Notes: generated by a model not told the origin, from the letters alone. DNA of 58,021 nt from Polaribacter sp. IC066 (GCF_007997085.1 NZ_VORR01000026.1:1-58021); one strand, 5' to 3'; numbered from the stretch's first letter, positions 9,461 to 19,404 are shown. Numbers and translations are program-made.

Positions 9461-9808
9461 ATGGATCCTATTACCTATATATTAACAACAAATGGTGTGC
9501 TATTCTTAATCAGTGTTATCTTCTGGAAGTTTCCGCCTAAAAGCATTAATCGGTTATATGGCTATAGAACCCCAAAAGCAATGCTGAATCAGCAAATATG
9601 GGATTTTGCCAACACTACATTTAACCAAAGTTTTTTAATGTATAGCGGCTTTTCTTTTTTAGGCGGATTATTTTTAGCTGCCTTTTCTGCCAAAGAATTG
9701 TCTTGGGAACCGATGGTTTTAGTAATGCTTTCTCTAGTGGTAAGCATTATAAAAACAGAACGGGCTTTAAATGATAATTTTACAGAAGAAGGAAAAAAGA
9801 AAAAGTAG
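9461..9808 (+). CDS. SdpI-family membrane protein
   Basis: A 115-aa protein from ATG 9461. The sequence PPKSINRLYGYRTPKAM followed by QQIWDFANTTFNQ is the hallmark of the SdpI family, whose founder is the Bacillus immunity protein for the SdpC toxin. Three hydrophobic helices are visible (about residues 8-24, 55-75 and 82-98), so it is an inner-membrane protein. In most bacteria family members have no known toxin partner, and none is seen here. It follows the thioesterase gene after 45 bp and may share its transcript. The intervening DNA contains the short tandem GCAGTGAGCAGTGAGCA. Confidence 0.75.
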   Translation: MDPITYILTTNGVLFLISVIFWKFPPKSINRLYGYRTPKAMLNQQIWDFANTTFNQSFLMYSGFSFLGGLFLAAFSAKELSWEPMVLVMLSLVVSIIKTERALNDNFTEEGKKKK

Positions 9809-9992
9809 CTTTAATTTTTTACATTTCTTAAACGCCCATTACGCATTGCGTAGAATGCTATATTAGAAAAATAAACCACTATTAAGTCTTTAAAAACATC
9901 TAAAATTCCTCAATCTTAATGAGCAATTATTTTAACTCTTAAAAATTATAGGATGCTGTTTCTAAATTAAAATGCTTAAATTTTAAAATTGA
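9809..9992. other. Convergent intergenic region
   Basis: This AT-rich gap separates the SdpI-like gene from the convergent TonB receptor gene. The only structure seen is a small palindrome TACGC-ATT-GCGTA around 9840-9855. No strong terminator hairpin with a T-run was found. Confidence 0.3.
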
Positions 9993-12479
9993 CTAAAAAT
10001 CAGCAGTAAATGAAATCGATAAATTTCTAGCAGGAGAAGAAACTCCTGATGCAAATTCTATATAATGTTCATCTAAAATATTATCTAATCTTGCTTGTAC
10101 AGAAAAAGTATCATTCACTAAATAACGTCCGTTAATTCCTAAAGTAATCCAACTTGGCGCACCATAAAAAGTATCTATATCTTTGGCTGCATTGGCATCT
10201 ACAACAGGCGTTAATTCATGATTGTCGATACCTTCTGTAAAGTTAAAGTCTTCTATATCTTTTTTACTATTAAACCTTAAAACAGTTCCTAACTCTATTT
10301 TATCTTTTTTATAATTGACTGCAAATTGCCCAAATAATGGCGGAATTGATGACATCGGTTCTTCTGTATCATAGGTTCTTCCTTTGGTATAGGTTATAAA
10401 ACCTGTTGTGTTAATGGTTTTAGAAATTTTACCTAGATAATTTAAAGTATATCCAAAAATATACGCAGTTCCTTTATTCTGATTGTTTACGGCATTCCCA
10501 AATTCGCCATCAAATTGTACTTGTTTTATGCTCCCATCTTTAGTATACACAAAATCTCTTTGTATATAATTATCTAACAATGTGTAATATATATTTGCCC
10601 CCAAACGAAATTTTCTTTTATTAAAATACTTTAAAATCCCTATCTCTGCGTTATACGCAAACTCTGGACTTACATGAATATTAGGTACCGTAACATTACC
10701 CGCTTTTTCTCGAACTCTACCAATATCATCTATATTCGGCGAACGAAACCCTGAAGATAAAACACTATTTAATTGCCAATTTCTAGACGGTTTATAGACG
10801 TAGCCTAGAGTAGCGGTTACCGCAGAATTATTTCTACTTAACGTTAATGCATCAAACTCTAAAAAAGTTTCATCTACCCAAGTTGCATTCTTATTTGTAT
10901 TTGTAAAACGAATCCCTGTATTTAAGGTAGATTTACTATTAAGATCTTGTCTATACCCTACATATACAGCAGATGTTAAAAAGTTACTTCCTCCGTCAGG
11001 ATACCTTGATTGCACTTTAAAATCATTAGAAAATCCGGTAATTTCGTTCTCTACAATAGTTAAAGTTTTACCATAAGCATTTGACCCCACATCATTGTAA
11101 GCAAACTCGAACCCATAAGAAAGTGTTCTTGTTTTATCTTCATCAAGAGCCACAGAAAAATCTCCGTTCACACTAAAAATATTTACCGTTTCTTCTCGAT
11201 AAGAACGGTCTAAACTTCCAAATTTTCTTTGAATTCTACTTTCTTGTACATTTTGATATGCCGTAGTTATGGTGCCACTTTCTAACCAATTTTTATTCGG
11301 ACTGATGCGTAATTGAGAAGAAATTAAAAGTCTTTTTTGAGGTCCGTAATTCCACTCTGCAAATTTTAAAGAAGCCGTATTTGTAATGTCTTTTAATTCT
11401 GTTAATCTATCAAATCTTGGTATGTCTGACGATTCAGAATATTGTAAATTAATTTTTAAATCTGTGTTTTCAGACAAAGGGATAAAGAATTTCTGTAAAA
11501 CGTCTGTTTGATGAAAACCTGTATTTCTTAACAAATTAGGATTTGAATTTATAGTTGGATTTTCATTGTAATTCCCGTTTACATTTTCAGAAAAATAAAA
11601 TACTTTTCCCCAATCAGAAAAACCATGATTTCTATTTTGACCCGCTTTTAAATCGCCAAAATCTGAATATGAAATACTTGTAAAAGAAGCCCAATTACTA
11701 AATCTTAATTCTGCAGAAACATTAGTTGTCGTTTCTTGGTTTACGGATGAGAATCTTGAAAAAAGCTGACTTATTACTTGGCTTTCTTCAGATAATTTTG
11801 GCGTTTTTGTATAATAATGAATAACCCCACCCAAAGCATCTGAACCGTATATTACAGACGATGGCCCGAAAACTACTTCTGTTTTCTCTAACAAATTTGG
11901 CGATAATGAAATTGAGTTTTGCAAATGCCCTTTTCTATAAATTGCATTGTTCATTCTAACGCCATCGACCACCAATAAAACGCGGTTAGATTCCATTCCT
12001 CTAATTACAGGACTTCCGCCACCGAATTGCGATTTTTGTACTTTAATTCCAGGAATTGTTGCTAATAGATCTGCACTTGTTTGTGGCGATATTTTTTGAA
12101 TATCTTTTAAAGAAACCACCGCTATTTGTTCTGCTATTCTTTTTGATTTTTCTGCCGTTTTAAAAGCAGAAATTACAACCTCGTCTAATTCTTCAGACTC
12201 TTTTGTTAGGTATATTATAAAATTTTGCTTTCGTAAAACGGCTTTTTTAATTCTAAATATTGCGTAAGACAAATGAGAAAAAAAAATCAACTCTTGCTCT
12301 TCAATAGAAGCAATATCTGCAACACCGTTATTATCGGTGGTTAAACTAACCGAGTTACCTTCGTTAAAAATAGTAACATTTTTAACTTTTTTACCTGTTT
12401 CTTTATCTAAAACTGTAATTTCTTGAGCAAAAGAAGCTCTACCAACAAAAATAAAAAATACTATAATTAAATACTTCAT
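9993..12479 (-). CDS. TonB-dependent outer-membrane receptor (possible heme/iron-type)
   Basis: Imports a ligand across the outer membrane using TonB energy. About 828 aa: signal peptide (MKYLIIVFFIFVGRASFAQ), a short carboxypeptidase-regulatory-like domain (about residues 22-100), a plug domain with IPGIKVQKSQFGGGSPVIRG and GVRMNNAIYRKGHLQ, then a 22-strand-type barrel ending in an aromatic residue (NLSISFTADF). The plug sequence resembles hemoglobin/heme and siderophore receptors, but no ligand residue is diagnostic. It is last in an operon porZ-recO-receptor; its possible ATG at 12485 overlaps the recO stop by one base, and the ATG at 12479 begins a proper signal peptide. Confidence 0.88.
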   Translation of the reverse strand: MKYLIIVFFIFVGRASFAQEITVLDKETGKKVKNVTIFNEGNSVSLTTDNNGVADIASIEEQELIFFSHLSYAIFRIKKAVLRKQNFIIYLTKESEELDEVVISAFKTAEKSKRIAEQIAVVSLKDIQKISPQTSADLLATIPGIKVQKSQFGGGSPVIRGMESNRVLLVVDGVRMNNAIYRKGHLQNSISLSPNLLEKTEVVFGPSSVIYGSDALGGVIHYYTKTPKLSEESQVISQLFSRFSSVNQETTTNVSAELRFSNWASFTSISYSDFGDLKAGQNRNHGFSDWGKVFYFSENVNGNYNENPTINSNPNLLRNTGFHQTDVLQKFFIPLSENTDLKINLQYSESSDIPRFDRLTELKDITNTASLKFAEWNYGPQKRLLISSQLRISPNKNWLESGTITTAYQNVQESRIQRKFGSLDRSYREETVNIFSVNGDFSVALDEDKTRTLSYGFEFAYNDVGSNAYGKTLTIVENEITGFSNDFKVQSRYPDGGSNFLTSAVYVGYRQDLNSKSTLNTGIRFTNTNKNATWVDETFLEFDALTLSRNNSAVTATLGYVYKPSRNWQLNSVLSSGFRSPNIDDIGRVREKAGNVTVPNIHVSPEFAYNAEIGILKYFNKRKFRLGANIYYTLLDNYIQRDFVYTKDGSIKQVQFDGEFGNAVNNQNKGTAYIFGYTLNYLGKISKTINTTGFITYTKGRTYDTEEPMSSIPPLFGQFAVNYKKDKIELGTVLRFNSKKDIEDFNFTEGIDNHELTPVVDANAAKDIDTFYGAPSWITLGINGRYLVNDTFSVQARLDNILDEHYIEFASGVSSPARNLSISFTADF

Positions 12480-12484
12480 CACCA

Positions 12485-13207
12485 TCAACTAAAAACGATT
12501 TCTAAAACTTGTAAAGATTTAGGTTTTCTAAAATTGTCCAAATGTAACTTAAAATACTCAATTATCATTTGTAAAACCAACTGCCTTTCTGCTTTGCTGT
12601 AAGACACGTTTTCTAAACTATCAAAATTTATGCCTAACAACTTTTTAAATTGATAAAAATCGTTTCGGTATATAACATTTTTGTCTTGTGTGCTATCAGA
12701 AAAAACACCCTCTAAAAGATTAAAGCCTATTTTATCTTTCTCTGACATGTCAGGATAAAAACCTAAAAAACGCGATAAATTTAGTAAAAACAATAAGTGA
12801 AAATTAGAAATTTTATCATGTGTATCTAACCACACAAAAGCAGTTTCTAAATAAGAATACAGTGTTTTGTTTTGCTCTTCTTCTTGAATAGCGCTTGCTA
12901 AAATTTCTGATAAAAAAAACACTACAGATTGTTTTATAATATCTGAATGAATCGTTCTATAAGGTTGATGAACTTGAACTTCCTTGATAGCATTTAAAGT
13001 GTTTTTAGAATTGTGATTTGCTATAATCTTTAACTGTGTTAATGGCTGAAAGTAAGCGGCTTTTATGCCTTTCTTTTTGGGTTTTAAAACGCCTCTAATT
13101 AAATAAGTTTTTACACCTTCTTCTTCGGTATAGCATTTTACAATTAAGCTTGTATCGCCATATTTTAGCGAACTTAATACAATCGCTTTGGTGCTTACAA
13201 TAGCCAT
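12485..13207 (-). CDS. recO: DNA repair protein RecO
   Basis: Loads RecA onto SSB-coated single-stranded DNA together with RecR, and anneals complementary strands. The 240-aa protein opens with the OB-fold segment typical of RecO (KAIVLSSLKYGDTSLIVKCYTEEEG and the RGVLKPKKKG region), followed by an all-helical domain. The four zinc-binding cysteines seen in some RecO proteins are absent, which is usual in Bacteroidota. It overlaps the upstream porZ-like stop in a TAATG arrangement and the downstream receptor gene by one base, indicating tight translational coupling in a three-gene operon. Confidence 0.92.
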   Translation of the reverse strand: MAIVSTKAIVLSSLKYGDTSLIVKCYTEEEGVKTYLIRGVLKPKKKGIKAAYFQPLTQLKIIANHNSKNTLNAIKEVQVHQPYRTIHSDIIKQSVVFFLSEILASAIQEEEQNKTLYSYLETAFVWLDTHDKISNFHLLFLLNLSRFLGFYPDMSEKDKIGFNLLEGVFSDSTQDKNVIYRNDFYQFKKLLGINFDSLENVSYSKAERQLVLQMIIEYFKLHLDNFRKPKSLQVLEIVFS

Positions 13208-15534
13208 TAATTTACAATCGCTATTTTTGCCGTAGCGGTTTCTGAACCTTGGTTATTCGATAATAAAACGATATAAATACCAGAGGCAACGCTCTTTCCT
13301 GCCAAGTTTTTTTTGTTCCAAACTACTTTTCCTCCCTGCACTTCTTGCCCCTCTACCACATTTGTCTCGTACACTAAATTACCAGCAACATCTAAAATTT
13401 TTACATTTGTCCCTTTTGGTAAATGCGTACCATTTCTGCCATCAATTGTAATTGTTTGGTGATTTTTTAATGCAGGATTTGGGTATGCATATACCTCTGC
13501 TAAAACATCTCCGAAAGGAGAAACATTGCTATTGTAGGCAACAATACCTCTATCGGTTGCAAAGTAAACCTTACCGTTATCTTGATCTACGCTAATTTTT
13601 AAAATTCTATTAGAAGGCAATGGTGAATTTTGTTTGCTAAAATTTGCTAATGTTTTTTGCCCTGAAGGATTTGTGTATAAAACACCTCCATTATCGGTAC
13701 CAAACCATTTATTATCTGCCCCATCAACCACAATAGAGTTTATGCGTTGATCTCCTAACAAACGCTCTCCCACACCATTTTCTTCTATAATTACAGGTTG
13801 TGCGTTTACCACATCTGCATCAAAAATTGAGGAAGCATTTCTAAACACCACCATACCGCTTCTAGTACCTAACCAAACGCTATTGTTTTTATCAACAGCC
13901 ACCGTAAGTACATCTGTATCGGGTAAATTTCCTAAATTTGGTGTTGCTATTAAGGCTCTTTTTCTGTTACCCCTTTCGTTAAAAGCGTACACGCCATTTC
14001 TTCTAGTTCCTATCCACACTGTATTACTATTATCTATCGCAATTTCACTTAAACCAAAAGCAAATATGCTTTGTAGAGAACTTATATTAAAACTACTCCA
14101 CTGACCAGAGGGTGATAATTTTTTTAACGCTTCATTTCTGCTAATGTTTGCGACCCATAAGTTGCCCTGCCTATCAAATTTAGTACCCGTTATTCTCAAT
14201 GTAACTCTATTTGGTAAAGTAGGTTCTAAATCTTCTAAACCACTATTTAAATGATTGTAAAATGTACTTATCTCATCATTTTCAACGACTAATAAACCAC
14301 CGGTAGAAACACTATTAATAGCACGAGTATCTCCCATAGAACTTATGTAAACTCTGTTTTCTGCATTAGGATCAATCGAAATAAAATTTAAATCTATGAC
14401 TGGAAAATTCGGATTAAAGGCTGTGTTTATCCAATTTTCTCCGTTAAAATGACTGAATCCTTTTCTATTTTGAGAAGGTGTATATGTGCCATCATACCCC
14501 CCAAAAACAACCCAAAGATTATTATTTTTTACCGCCATTGAAAAGACATCATTTTCAAGCGGTCCTTCTGGATGAATTTCTTCATAAGGGTTTAATTGAT
14601 TTACGTTCGTTTTTAAAACACCAAACTCTTTAGTTCCTAAATAAACGGTATTATTAATAAAAAAAGCACTCGTTAATGTAAAGTCATAGTCATTAGTATT
14701 CTTAAATTCAACAATCTGATTTTGAGAAACATCTAGCACAATAGCCTTATTATTTAACGCTATTGTTAATTGCAAATTCGTGGAGTTTAAACTAATTATT
14801 GTTTCAGAAAAGTCTCTTACAAGAGTTAAAACATCGTTCTTTAACACAAATAATTTACTTTCTTCTGAGACAAAGAGTTGATTATCGAAAACTTTAATAT
14901 CACTAAAATTACGACCTCTAAACTGCTGTTGCCAATTATTAAAATCAATTAAAAGCTGACTTGTAACATCCGCATTAAAAACACCATCTTCAGTAGCAGC
15001 ATAAATTTTGTTCTCAAAAACCAACGTTTTGTTAATCCTTAAAGAGGTAGAACCATTGCCAATAAAAAAAGTGTCTCCAAATTCTAACTTTTCAATATCA
15101 TATTCTACAATTGCAAAAGGTGTAGATACATACAAAGTGTTGCCAAATTCTGTAATGTGATTGATGTTTTTTTGCCCTAATTGATTAAAGTTAACAATAT
15201 CTGATGAAATAGTGATGGCTTCTTGATCATCAATTACCTCAATTAAACCGTTTTCATAGCCGATAACAAGTCTATTAAAAGCACTGCTATAGTATATTGA
15301 TGATGTTCTTTCACCAGATAAACCTTGAATAGAAGAAAATTTGTTAATTTCTAATGTAGTTTCATCAAATGTAAAAAAAGCATTATCTACCAAAGCGTAG
15401 ATAATATTGTCAACTTTCACAAAATCTTTTACGTTATTATAGGAGTAAAAGTCTTCCCAAGAATCACTATAATCAACTTGAGCATGCACAAATGAACTCA
15501 CAAATAAAAAACAAAGAAAAATATACTTTTTCAT
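13207..15534 (-). CDS. porZ: Type IX secretion protein PorZ-like, two-propeller protein with T9SS sorting domain
   Basis: PorZ is a surface component of the type IX secretion attachment complex that helps supply the anionic LPS to which cargo is linked. This 775-aa protein has a signal peptide (MKKYIFLCFLFVSSFVHAQ), about 13 propeller repeats of the two-component-regulator type (for example NSVWLGTRSGMVVF and NKWFGTDNGGVLYT), and a C-terminal type A sorting domain with YPNPA, VKILDVAGNLVYET and GIYIVLLSN. Its length and its position next to recO match PorZ orthologues in Flavobacteriia. An ordinary propeller sensor fused to a sorting domain is the alternative, but no kinase module follows. 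Confidence 0.8.
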   Translation of the reverse strand: MKKYIFLCFLFVSSFVHAQVDYSDSWEDFYSYNNVKDFVKVDNIIYALVDNAFFTFDETTLEINKFSSIQGLSGERTSSIYYSSAFNRLVIGYENGLIEVIDDQEAITISSDIVNFNQLGQKNINHITEFGNTLYVSTPFAIVEYDIEKLEFGDTFFIGNGSTSLRINKTLVFENKIYAATEDGVFNADVTSQLLIDFNNWQQQFRGRNFSDIKVFDNQLFVSEESKLFVLKNDVLTLVRDFSETIISLNSTNLQLTIALNNKAIVLDVSQNQIVEFKNTNDYDFTLTSAFFINNTVYLGTKEFGVLKTNVNQLNPYEEIHPEGPLENDVFSMAVKNNNLWVVFGGYDGTYTPSQNRKGFSHFNGENWINTAFNPNFPVIDLNFISIDPNAENRVYISSMGDTRAINSVSTGGLLVVENDEISTFYNHLNSGLEDLEPTLPNRVTLRITGTKFDRQGNLWVANISRNEALKKLSPSGQWSSFNISSLQSIFAFGLSEIAIDNSNTVWIGTRRNGVYAFNERGNRKRALIATPNLGNLPDTDVLTVAVDKNNSVWLGTRSGMVVFRNASSIFDADVVNAQPVIIEENGVGERLLGDQRINSIVVDGADNKWFGTDNGGVLYTNPSGQKTLANFSKQNSPLPSNRILKISVDQDNGKVYFATDRGIVAYNSNVSPFGDVLAEVYAYPNPALKNHQTITIDGRNGTHLPKGTNVKILDVAGNLVYETNVVEGQEVQGGKVVWNKKNLAGKSVASGIYIVLLSNNQGSETATAKIAIVN

Positions 15535-15619
15535 AAAACTATTTATAATCTCAAAGATATTTAATTATTTTAAGCTAACGCTAAAAACAAGTATATTAGT
15601 ACCAAAATGAATAAATTTT

Positions 15620-16090
15620 ATGCCTTTAGAAATTGAAAGAAAGTTCCTTGTAAAAAACAAAGCTTTTAAAAAAGAATATTATCAAAAAAAAACCATAAAA
15701 CAGGGCTATTTAAGTTCTGATAAAAGCAGAACTGTACGAATTAGAATTGCAGATACTAAAGCTTTTATTACGATTAAAGGAGCCTCTAATAAAACAGGTA
15801 CTACGCGTTTTGAATGGGAAAAAGAAATTGACATCTCAGAAGGTGAGCAGCTACTTTTACTTTGCGAACCTGCTATTATTGACAAAACTCGGTTTTACAT
15901 AAAAAATGAGAAGCACATTTTTGAAGTTGATGAGTTTTATGGAGATAACCAAGGTTTAATTGTGGCAGAAATAGAATTAAATTCAGAACATGAAGCTTTT
16001 AAAAAACCGTCTTGGTTAGGTATAGAGGTTACTGGTAATGAAAAATACTACAACGCTAAACTCAGTAAAAATCCTTCTAAAAAATGGTGA
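15620..16090 (+). CDS. CYTH-domain protein (triphosphate-tunnel enzyme)
   Basis: A 156-aa cytoplasmic protein that is nearly all CYTH domain. The signature ExExK is at residues 4-8 (EIERK), followed by basic tunnel residues in SRTVRIRIAD and acidic ones in DKTRFYI, FEVDEFYG and IVAEIEL. Known relatives hydrolyse inorganic triphosphate or make cyclic AMP (class IV cyclase). Small bacterial members without other domains are most often triphosphatases, but the activity here is not known. It is transcribed divergently from porZ and ends two bases before the convergent hemolysin III-like gene. Confidence 0.85.
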   Translation: MPLEIERKFLVKNKAFKKEYYQKKTIKQGYLSSDKSRTVRIRIADTKAFITIKGASNKTGTTRFEWEKEIDISEGEQLLLLCEPAIIDKTRFYIKNEKHIFEVDEFYGDNQGLIVAEIELNSEHEAFKKPSWLGIEVTGNEKYYNAKLSKNPSKKW

Positions 16091-16092
16091 TT

Positions 16093-16731
16093 TTAAAGAT
16101 TATAAATCGCCATAAAATGGCTTCCACTGCCTAGCAACACAAATACATGAAAAATAGCATGGTTATAAGGCATTTTCTTAATAGAGTATAAAACGGCTCC
16201 GATAGAATAAAAAACACCTCCCGCAATTAAAAACTGAAACCCTGATGCGCTAATACTCTCCATTAATGGTTTTATAAAAAACATCACTTGCCAACCCATT
16301 AATAAGTACATTGCCGTAGAAATTTTACCGAATTTGCCTGTAAAAAAAAGTTTTAAAATAATACCGGTTAATGCAAAAAACCAAACAAAAAGAAACATAT
16401 ACCAACCCAGGTTAGAGTTTAAACCGACCAAGCAAAAGGGCGAATAACTACCCGCAATTAACACGTAAATTGCTGCATGATCTAAAATGTTTAGCTTTCT
16501 TCTTTTCTTCGGATTTTTTGCTGCGTGATAAAAAGTAGATGCCGCATATAAGATAAGCATACTTAAACCATATATGACAAAGCTGGCGGATTGCCAAAAA
16601 TCACCATAATTTAATGATTTAATGATTAAAAAAGGAAAAGCAACGGCACTTAATGCCAACCCTAATCCATGAGAAATTACATTTAATTTCTCTTCTTTTA
16701 CGCTATATAGGTAATTTAAATTCTCGCTCAT
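16093..16731 (-). CDS. Hemolysin III / PAQR-family membrane protein
   Basis: A 212-aa inner-membrane protein with seven predicted helices. It carries the family's conserved positions: EEKLNVISHGLGLALSAVA at the N-terminus, STFYHAA in the third helix, DHAAIYVLIAGSYSPF in the middle, and a C-terminal AIFHVFVLLGSGSHF. The spaced histidines and aspartate form the metal site of PAQR proteins. Despite the family name it is probably not a haemolysin; related proteins affect membrane fluidity. Its start overlaps the end of the plsC-like gene by 29 bp, so the two are co-transcribed, consistent with a lipid-related role. Confidence 0.88.
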   Translation of the reverse strand: MSENLNYLYSVKEEKLNVISHGLGLALSAVAFPFLIIKSLNYGDFWQSASFVIYGLSMLILYAASTFYHAAKNPKKRRKLNILDHAAIYVLIAGSYSPFCLVGLNSNLGWYMFLFVWFFALTGIILKLFFTGKFGKISTAMYLLMGWQVMFFIKPLMESISASGFQFLIAGGVFYSIGAVLYSIKKMPYNHAIFHVFVLLGSGSHFMAIYNL

Positions 16732-17494
16732 TATTGGGTCTGTTTGTGTCTTTCATGTATTTGTGATTCTCTAATAAAGCAGCTTCCATTAACTCAAAAG
16801 TCTGCTGTTTTAAAGTTGGTATATCCTCTTTTGTAAATCCTTTTGTTTCTATAAATTTATATTGGTGTACTCTAAACATACCGGGACCTCCTTTAAAAAA
16901 ATCCCAAGAAAACAAACGCTTACAGTCATAATAAATCTGGGGTACAATTGGAATTTCAAACTCTATCGCCAGGCTAAAGGCTCCGTTTCTAAAAGGTGCC
17001 AAAACAATGTTTTCTGTGGGCACTAAGCCTTCAGGAAAAATTGCCATACTTGTTCCGTCTTGTAGTTTCTTTTTAGCCCTTTCATAGACATTTTTTCTAC
17101 TTTCAGGATTACTTCTATCGACCATAATAACGACTCTTTTATAGAAAAAACCAAAAATCGGAATTCTAACAAACTCTTGCTTACCTACAAAAACAATCGG
17201 ATTTTTACTTAATGCAATTAACACAAAAGGGTCCATCATTGAGCTATGATTCGGGCAGAACATATAACTTTTATCTCGATCTAAAACTTCATCAGCCATA
17301 ACTCGCAGTCGAAAACCCATCCCATAAATTAACATTTTAGCCCAAATTCTTATCATTTTCCAAAATGTAGGATAATAGGCGTCTTTAGATGTTAAAATCA
17401 ATAAAAACGGAATCATTAGAATGATACTTACGCCGACTAAAATGTAAAACCAAATGCGCCAAATTAAAAGAAAAGGAATTTTAAAATACTTCAC
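16703..17494 (-). CDS. plsC: 1-acyl-sn-glycerol-3-phosphate acyltransferase (PlsC-like)
   Basis: Transfers an acyl chain to lysophosphatidate to form phosphatidate, the precursor of membrane phospholipids. The 263-aa protein has an N-terminal membrane helix (about 8-36), the catalytic HX4D motif in NHSSMMD (H83, D88), and the substrate-binding FPEG at 153-156. It is first in a two-gene operon with the hemolysin III-like gene and is divergent from trpS. Membrane-bound acyltransferases of ornithine lipid synthesis share these motifs, so the exact acceptor is not proven. Confidence 0.88.
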   Translation of the reverse strand: MKYFKIPFLLIWRIWFYILVGVSIILMIPFLLILTSKDAYYPTFWKMIRIWAKMLIYGMGFRLRVMADEVLDRDKSYMFCPNHSSMMDPFVLIALSKNPIVFVGKQEFVRIPIFGFFYKRVVIMVDRSNPESRKNVYERAKKKLQDGTSMAIFPEGLVPTENIVLAPFRNGAFSLAIEFEIPIVPQIYYDCKRLFSWDFFKGGPGMFRVHQYKFIETKGFTKEDIPTLKQQTFELMEAALLENHKYMKDTNRPNNEREFKLPI

Positions 17495-17607
17495 AGAATT
17501 GATAAACGTTATCGTATTGTTTTAATTATGGATGCTTAAAAAGAACGTAAAGTTACAACTCTTAAACTCTATACAACGTCCAAAAATACTAATATTCTTT
17601 TGTTTGA

Positions 17608-17637
17608 TTGGTTTTCTTAAACAAAACCTTATTTTTG
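17608..17637 (+). promoter_or_regulatory. Bacteroidota-type promoter of trpS
   Basis: TTG at 17608-17610 is separated by 19 nt from TATTTTTG at 17630-17637, which matches the -33 TTG / -7 TAnnTTTG pattern of this phylum. Transcription would begin around 17643, giving a leader of about 55 nt before the trpS ATG. Confidence 0.55.
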
Positions 17638-17697
17638 CGCTCGCAGTGCGTTTAAGTGTTTCATTCTTGCACAAACTGCGCTTAAATATATAATGTT

Positions 17698-18666
17698 ATG
17701 TCTAGAATTTTAACTGGGGTACAAAGTACAGGAACGCCGCATTTAGGGAATTTGTTAGGAGCAATTTTACCAGCCATAGAAATGGCTAATGACCCTAAAA
17801 ATGAAGCTTTTTTATTTATTGCAGATATGCATTCTTTAACACAAATTAAAGAAGGAAACGTATTAAGAGAAAACACTTACAGCACTGCTGCAACTTGGCT
17901 AGCTTGCGGTTTAGACATTCATAAAACCATTTTTTACAGGCAAAGTAATGTACCCCAAGTTACCGAATTATCTTGGTATTTAAGTTGTTTTTTTCCATAC
18001 CAACGTTTAACATTAGCGCATAGTTTTAAAGATAAATCAGACCGATTAGAAGATGTAAATTCTGGTTTATTTAGCTACCCCATGTTAATGGCTGCTGATA
18101 TTTTATTATATGATGCAGAAATTGTTCCTGTTGGAAAAGACCAATTACAGCATATAGAAATGGCACGTGATGTTGCAAATAGATTCAACCATCTTGTTGG
18201 TGAAACCTTGGTTGTTCCGGAAGGAAAAATCCAGGAGCATGTAAAATTAGTTCCAGGAACTGATGGCGGAAAAATGAGTAAATCTAGAGATAATATTATT
18301 AATATTTTCTTGTCAGATAAAAAATTGAGAAAACAAATAATGGGTATTCAGACAGATAGTAAAACGCTAGAAGATAAAAAAAACCCAGATACCGATACTG
18401 TATTTGCACTATATAAACTACTAGCTTCTGATGCGCAAATCATTGAAATGAGAGCAAATTATGAAGGAGGTAATTATGGATACGGACATGCAAAACAAGC
18501 TTTATACCTGCTGATTTTAGAAAAATTTGCAATCACTAGAGAGCGTTATAATCACTTTATGGCAAACAAACATGAAATTGACGATGCGCTTGCTATTGGA
18601 GCAAAAAAAGCAACTAGCGTTGCAGATGATGTTTTAAAAAGAGTAAGGGCAAAAATTGGTTATTAA
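17698..18666 (+). CDS. trpS: Tryptophanyl-tRNA synthetase
   Basis: Charges tRNA-Trp with tryptophan using ATP in the cytoplasm. The 322-aa class I synthetase has the HIGH-type motif as TGTPHLGNLLGA (residues 11-22) and the KMSKS loop at 192-196 within GGKMSKSRDN. Length is typical (about 325-340 aa). Tryptophan-pocket segments such as YPMLMAADILLYDA and VPVGKDQLQHIE are intact. It is a single gene, transcribed away from plsC, followed by a long non-coding stretch with a decayed transposase. Confidence 0.97.
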   Translation: MSRILTGVQSTGTPHLGNLLGAILPAIEMANDPKNEAFLFIADMHSLTQIKEGNVLRENTYSTAATWLACGLDIHKTIFYRQSNVPQVTELSWYLSCFFPYQRLTLAHSFKDKSDRLEDVNSGLFSYPMLMAADILLYDAEIVPVGKDQLQHIEMARDVANRFNHLVGETLVVPEGKIQEHVKLVPGTDGGKMSKSRDNIINIFLSDKKLRKQIMGIQTDSKTLEDKKNPDTDTVFALYKLLASDAQIIEMRANYEGGNYGYGHAKQALYLLILEKFAITRERYNHFMANKHEIDDALAIGAKKATSVADDVLKRVRAKIGY

Positions 18667-18769
18667 CATCAATAATCATAAAAAACTAATAAAGACGCAC
18701 GATACAAGAATGATAAAATCATTGAGCCGTTTAAAAAATATTGCAACGGACCTAAATTAAATTAGCCCA

Positions 18770-19311
18770 AAATACATAGAAATACTGCAAAAAGTGTAAA
18801 CTTTTATTTTCAAGAAGAAAGCAGCATTGACCGCATAACACAGACAGGTATATATTTAACAGAAACCGTTATAAAATTTATCATTTTAAACCAATATGTT
18901 TTTAAAAAAGCTGTCTGTACAGAAGTTTTTCACCTCTACATGTAGACTATTTTATAAACGAAATAGGAGGTAAAAAGGCGAAATATTTTATACCTATTTG
19001 TATAAATTCTCAAAACACAAAACTGAAGAGCTTACAGTAATAATGACCGATAATACAGGGTTTCATTCTACAAGAAATTATGAGTTGCGCAGATATTATA
19101 AAATTATTAAGAATTTCTCCTTGTACCTTAAAACTAAAGCCATCAGAAAAATATAGGCAAACATAAAACAATTTTATAAACATAAAGTTTTGAAAACCTT
19201 ACAACACTAAAGATTTTGTTACCTGCTTTTGTGAAAGATGATTTAAAGCAATAAATTGTTAAAAGTAGCACACATAACCAATTTTATAAGAATAACCTTA
19301 TTGAGTATTTT
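18770..19311 (+). pseudogene. Decayed IS630-like transposase
   Basis: The gap after trpS holds scattered but ordered fragments of a DDE transposase on the plus strand. From 18787 a frame reads VNFYFQEESSIDRITQTG, and near 19035 TVIMTDNTGFHSTRNYE covers the second catalytic aspartate region. From 19158 the frame gives ANIKQFYKHKVLKTL, preceded by a TAG where relatives have tryptophan. From 19276 NQFYKNNLIEYF resembles the C-terminus. Several stops and frame changes separate the pieces, so it is not functional. No terminal inverted repeats were identified. The IS630/Tc1-mariner assignment rests on these motifs alone. Confidence 0.65.
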
Positions 19312-19404
19312 GGATTATAAGTGGTTTTAACATAATTATTGTGCGAAAAAGCATAAAAAACGGCAAAATCTTTCACTTTTACCGTTTTTAAAAATGTTTA
19401 AATT

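Noticed and set aside
12485..12488. Upstream TTG or ATG as start of the TonB receptor
   Set aside because: They add residues in front of a good signal peptide that begins at ATG 12479; the ATG at 12485 cannot be fully excluded because of its overlap with the recO stop.
17641..17690. Tryptophan-responsive leader or T-box before trpS
   Set aside because: Only a direct repeat (TGCGTTTAAG/TGCGCTTAAA) is seen; no leader peptide with Trp codons and no T-box elements.
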